Below, one piece after another: positions 60,966 through 64,000 of a DNA stretch of 64,000 nucleotides. Below the pieces are notes generated by a model that was not told the origin of the DNA, made no database searches, and was given only the letters and a program-made list of their open reading frames with translations. The stretch lies in contig JBILKR010000009.1 in assembly GCA_044376575.1 (NCBI GenBank), positions 1 to 64,000 on the forward strand, given 5' to 3'. Source of the stretch: BA4 sp044376575. GTDB taxonomy: Bacteria; Bacteroidota; Bacteroidia; CAIKAF01. The position numbers were made by a program, and so were the translations under genes. Position 1 is the stretch's first letter. Each line of letters starts with the position of its first letter.

Positions 60966-61297
60966 TGAAAGAGCTCATTAGCATTAGTGTTTCAGACAGA
61001 GAAGGGAATCAAAAAACAATTGAAATTCCAACGGGCATTCAATTAAGTTTGATGGAAGTGTTGAAAGGAGAAGGTTATCCTATTTTAGCTACCTGCGGTG
61101 GTATGGCTCTGTGTGCCACATGCCATGTTCAGGTGTTGAAAGGATTTCAGGATTTACATGAGCCTTCAGACCAGGAATGGAACATGCTTGATTCATTGCC
61201 GGCCTGTACACCAACCAGCAGATTGTCATGCCAGTTAAAGATTGATGAATCGATGGATGGTATGGAGTTTAAAGTGCTCGGAGAAGATAATATTTAA
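60965..61297 (+). CDS. 2Fe-2S ferredoxin (adrenodoxin-like)
   Basis: A 110-residue electron carrier. The cluster ligands are C44, C50, C53 and C89, spaced C-x5-C-x2-C-x35-C, in CGGMALCATCHV and LSCQL, the adrenodoxin/putidaredoxin arrangement; C81 is extra. The gene overlaps the reductase stop by one base (TAATG), so reductase and ferredoxin are made together as an NADPH-driven electron supply. The partner oxygenase is not in the window. The nearest lipid-modifying candidates are the divergent steroid-like genes, but no P450 was found. Confidence 0.93.
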   Translation: MKELISISVSDREGNQKTIEIPTGIQLSLMEVLKGEGYPILATCGGMALCATCHVQVLKGFQDLHEPSDQEWNMLDSLPACTPTSRLSCQLKIDESMDGMEFKVLGEDNI

Positions 61298-61326
61298 ATG
61301 TTTTTTTGTTTAAATTGTGATAATTA

Positions 61327-61357
61327 TTTCATAAAGTCCATAGAATGATTATTTTTG
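61327..61357 (+). promoter_or_regulatory. Promoter with both -33 and -7 elements
   Basis: TTTC (61327-61330), 19 bases, then TATTTTTG (61350-61357). The -7 box is exact and the spacing fits the Bacteroidota consensus, with TTTC in place of TTTG. The ATG of the next gene follows after 22 bases. It is among the best promoter matches in the window. Confidence 0.6.
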
Positions 61358-61379
61358 AACTTTACATAGTGTACTGAAT

Positions 61380-62147
61380 ATGAAAAAAATTCTACTTCTG
61401 TCATTTGTTTTTTCGTTGGTGTTGACATGGACTTCGTGTACAAAAACAGTGATTATTACGGGTAGTAGTCAAACCGGAGTTTTCTATAACCGACTGGCGA
61501 TGGGTGTTCCAGGATCAGGTGGAGGATTCTCTCCTAAACGAAAATACAGACAAGGTGTACAGATTGTACCTCTGCCTGTTTACCATACAATTGGTGGTTC
61601 AATGCTGGTAGGTGTTAAAGGAGATTTCAGTGATGCTTATGTAGGCGGTGCTTTACATTATGATCCGAGATTAACCATTGCCCGCTGGAGCAGAGAGGGT
61701 ACCATGTCTATCAATTTCCCTATGGTAGTTGGATTGACAAGACACAATAATTTTGTAGATTATCCTAATGATTTAAAAGAATCTCAAAAAGCCGATCCTA
61801 CTGTTAATTTAACTGCAGAGGTACCCATGAATTTTACATTTAATTTTGGTTACGCCGCTACACCTAAATCATATCAAAGTTTTGGTGGGTTCTTTGGATT
61901 TGGTTATGCATTTGCTTATATACCGAATGGAAGAACTGGTAAATACGGTGGTGCTGATGTTGGCGAAATTTACGATATGGATTATCCTATAGCTCATGGT
62001 CCTCATGTACGTGGGGGTATTCGTTTCAGAACAGGTCAGGTGTCATGGCAGATGTATGGTAGTTTCCTGTACAGCATATATCCTTATTTCAACCAATCTA
62101 ACTCACATCTTGGTAGTTTAGGTGTTGGGTTTACTTTTGGTAAATAA
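61380..62147 (+). CDS. Putative lipoprotein / outer-membrane beta-barrel protein
   Basis: A 255-residue exported protein. The hydrophobic N-terminus ends WTSC (C20), a possible lipobox for lipidation. The mature part is rich in Gly, Tyr and Phe with alternating hydrophobic strands (for example GGFFGFGYAFAYIP and VRGGIRFRTGQVSWQMYGSF) and ends LGVGFTFGK, a terminal phenylalanine-rich strand as in outer-membrane proteins. Function is unknown; no family was recognised. It has its own promoter and is followed by another exported protein after 14 bases. Confidence 0.65.
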   Translation: MKKILLLSFVFSLVLTWTSCTKTVIITGSSQTGVFYNRLAMGVPGSGGGFSPKRKYRQGVQIVPLPVYHTIGGSMLVGVKGDFSDAYVGGALHYDPRLTIARWSREGTMSINFPMVVGLTRHNNFVDYPNDLKESQKADPTVNLTAEVPMNFTFNFGYAATPKSYQSFGGFFGFGYAFAYIPNGRTGKYGGADVGEIYDMDYPIAHGPHVRGGIRFRTGQVSWQMYGSFLYSIYPYFNQSNSHLGSLGVGFTFGK

Positions 62148-62161
62148 ATGAATTTCATTTT

Positions 62162-62599
62162 ATGAAATTTCTTTACATCATCGTTTGTATTTTATTTTCA
62201 CATCTATACTCCTCATCCCAAAACTTACAATTCAATCAGGTGTTGAATTATAATTTTTCTGGTTATGTTCCTTCTGCTTCAGGTTATCAAATCATCCAAT
62301 CTAACAATGTTACTGTACCTGTTGGTAAAGTATGGAAAGTGGAAAGTGCAAGTTGCAGAGTGGTATTGCCAGGAGGTAGTGGAATATTCGGTTCTGCCAA
62401 TGCAATGTCCTGTGCAATGTTGATTAACTCATCACCGGCTTCTATTCTACATGGAACTTCTCATGCATCTATTTATACTCCTATTTGGCTTTCTGCCGGT
62501 AATCATTCGCTGGAGCTACTTGTAAATAATAACAGCGGATATGGTGGAAATTCATCTAATGGCTCAATAAGCGTAATCGAATTTAATATTGTTCCCTAA
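62162..62599 (+). CDS. Exported protein of unknown function
   Basis: A 145-residue protein with a signal peptide (about 1-19, ending YSSSQ) and a mature part rich in Ser, Asn and Gly. It contains VTVPVGKVWKVESASCRVVLPGG and ends SISVIEFNIVP, and looks like a small all-beta domain. There is no sorting domain or lipobox, so it is probably periplasmic or surface-released. Its stop abuts the stop of the convergent gene, with no base between. No family assignment is made. Confidence 0.6.
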   Translation: MKFLYIIVCILFSHLYSSSQNLQFNQVLNYNFSGYVPSASGYQIIQSNNVTVPVGKVWKVESASCRVVLPGGSGIFGSANAMSCAMLINSSPASILHGTSHASIYTPIWLSAGNHSLELLVNNNSGYGGNSSNGSISVIEFNIVP

Positions 62600-63847
62600 T
62601 CAGGATTTTACAATCTTGTACTTACTTATACCCAATTCAGTTTTAATCATGATAATGTAAATTCCACTATTCAGATTTTTTGTTGAAATGGAAGTTATAT
62701 TATTCCCTTTTTCTTGATTCAGAATGTGACCATTTATATCGTATAGCTTAACTTCCTGCACCGTATCATTTGATTGTATATTCAATTCTTCTTTTAAAGG
62801 AAGCGGATACAATTTAATTTTGTTACCTGAATCTTCAATTTCTAATCCTGCATTTTCCCCAATAAATATGTTTTGAGATACTGTATCACTTAATCCACAA
62901 TAATCAATAATCAGTGTAACCGTATAGTTACCTGCTGCACTGTAAGTATGGCTTGGGTTTTCATTAGTCGAAAAATTGTTGTCTCCGAAATTCCATGAAT
63001 ATGAAGTAGCATTATTTGAGGTATTGTTGAAATCAACAGTATTACCTGTGGTTGAATAATTGAAATCAGCCGATGGATTATTATTTAAAAAATTCCAGTT
63101 GGAGAGCGAATCAAATACAATGGTTTTAACAGCAGCCCTGATGCTTGATGCTTCAATGGATGTTAAGCCTCCGTTAAAAGTAATTTGTGAAGGATCTTTT
63201 TCTGTGATGCTGGAATAAAAACTACAGGCTGCGGCATACGAACCGGCAAGTGATGGGTGACTTTCATCTGCTGAGTATAACTCAATTCCTGGAAAATTAT
63301 TTCTGATATATTTCCAGACAGCACCAACAGGAGAAACAACAGCATCATTATCCTGTGCCATTATCATGTATCTTTCATAAAGTAAACTATCCATTCCTAC
63401 ATATGTGCATACCGGAGGCCAGGTGGCACAATTAGATGCATCTCCGTTTTTTCGTCCCCAGGTCATGTAAAACATGGTTTTGCCACAAGGTTGATAAACA
63501 TGAATAATACTATCAAGTTTTTGTGCATACGGAAACACACTAGTTATCACCTGATTAATAGGGAAGGAGGGCATCTGGCTTTGTTCCTGTAATACTACTA
63601 CATCCCAGTTTCCTGCCATTATTTTTTGAAGTGAAGTAGAATTGGTTGAATGTCCCTGTAGGGTAAATCCCCCCGGAGTGTTACTGTCAAAAATAATGGT
63701 ATCACCGGTTGACAATGCAACATCTTTTACCAATTGCGGGAGGTTATTATATGCTGTATAGCTGTTTCCCAGAAACAATACACGATATGTTTGTTGTGCA
63801 TTAATGAAAAAAGGAAACAGTAAAAATATTAATGAAAAAAATCGCAT
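62600..63847 (-). CDS. SGNH-hydrolase-like protein with PKD domain and T9SS sorting domain
   Basis: A 415-residue secreted protein: signal peptide (1-17), an SGNH-type hydrolase-like domain (about 20-245) with the nucleophile loop FLGNSYT (S29) and the catalytic D194-x-x-H197 (SADESHPS), a PKD domain (about 255-330, with YSWNFGDNNFSTNENPSHTYSAAG-type sequence split over 284-307), and a type A sorting domain (about 345-415, ending YKIVKS). SGNH enzymes hydrolyse esters of carbohydrates or lipids. It should be exported by T9SS. The substrate is unknown. Confidence 0.83.
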   Translation of the reverse strand: MRFFSLIFLLFPFFINAQQTYRVLFLGNSYTAYNNLPQLVKDVALSTGDTIIFDSNTPGGFTLQGHSTNSTSLQKIMAGNWDVVVLQEQSQMPSFPINQVITSVFPYAQKLDSIIHVYQPCGKTMFYMTWGRKNGDASNCATWPPVCTYVGMDSLLYERYMIMAQDNDAVVSPVGAVWKYIRNNFPGIELYSADESHPSLAGSYAAACSFYSSITEKDPSQITFNGGLTSIEASSIRAAVKTIVFDSLSNWNFLNNNPSADFNYSTTGNTVDFNNTSNNATSYSWNFGDNNFSTNENPSHTYSAAGNYTVTLIIDYCGLSDTVSQNIFIGENAGLEIEDSGNKIKLYPLPLKEELNIQSNDTVQEVKLYDINGHILNQEKGNNITSISTKNLNSGIYIIMIKTELGISKYKIVKS

Positions 63848-64000
63848 AACTAAAACTTATATGAGCATAAAAGTAAATAATAACTTTAAATACATTTTCA
63901 ATTTTATCAGTATAATTCAAAACAATATTATTCAAATTCAGTTGAAGTGATAAGATATTATCACCGTGCATTTTTGTAACTTTATACACTTTTAAAACAA

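Noticed and set aside
63801..63989. Minus-strand 62-codon frame at the right end
   Set aside because: AT-rich with no start signal and an overlap with the SGNH gene start; there is no coding character.
1..64000. CRISPR array, rRNA or tRNA genes
   Set aside because: No regularly spaced repeats or conserved rRNA/tRNA segments were seen on either strand when reading by eye.

Overview
The window is chromosomal DNA from a member of the phylum Bacteroidota. The evidence is internal: three secreted proteins end in a type IX secretion (T9SS) type A sorting domain, there is an OmpA-family protein with PorE-like architecture, several families are typical of this phylum (DUF3109, DUF6702, TonB-dependent receptors, bacterial GGGPS/PcrB), the DNA is AT-rich, Shine-Dalgarno signals are weak, and Bacteroidota-type -7 promoter boxes (TAnnTTTG) lie a short way upstream of many starts. 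No rRNA, tRNA, CRISPR array, transposase or integrase was seen. The class or genus cannot be fixed from this window.

Layout. 1-6.2 kb: tryptophanyl-tRNA synthetase (cut by the window edge), a DUF3109 protein, a secreted T9SS protein and the class I ribonucleotide reductase nrdB-nrdA. 6.2-18.8 kb: cinA, a carotenoid desaturase plus CruF-like protein, a PorE-like OmpA protein, purM-prfA-pyrF, a small ACP-like protein, a DUF6702/HupE pair and an M1 aminopeptidase. 18.9-24.5 kb: an SbcD/SbcC-like nuclease-ATPase pair facing a HEPN protein, then an FkbM methyltransferase and rnhB. 24.6-33.7 kb: a large CotH/lamin-tail T9SS protein, a GT-C glycosyltransferase and TylF-like methyltransferase, gmhA, an outer-membrane protein and an M42-like peptidase. 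33.7-38.6 kb: NhaD, a TrpG/PabA amidotransferase and the three-gene pntA1-pntA2-pntB transhydrogenase. 38.8-46.5 kb: DUF418, a remnant of a secreted protein, a TonB receptor under a TPP riboswitch, an AT-rich three-gene island (SLATT/DUF4231 + TIR-like + membrane protein), then a NadR-like kinase, PnuC and PcrB. 46.6-53.1 kb: adenosylhomocysteinase, and a TPR-phosphosulfolactate synthase-rhodanese-DedA-aroE run facing purK. 53.3-64 kb: an ECF sigma triad, an O-antigen ligase/glycosyltransferase group, a steroid-reductase/3beta-HSD-like pair, a ferredoxin reductase-ferredoxin pair, and envelope or secreted proteins.

Most of the window is housekeeping metabolism. The strongest accessory signal is 43234-44660. 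A predicted SLATT membrane effector is followed 5 bases later by a ThsB-like TIR protein and then by another membrane protein. The island sits between a riboswitch-controlled TonB receptor and a PnuC/NadR-like uptake pair. It looks like a compact Thoeris-related anti-phage module without a recognisable ThsA. Secondary points are the HEPN protein beside the SbcCD-like pair, the apparently permuted domain inside the CotH protein's lamin-tail domain, and the split thiamine-uptake locus.
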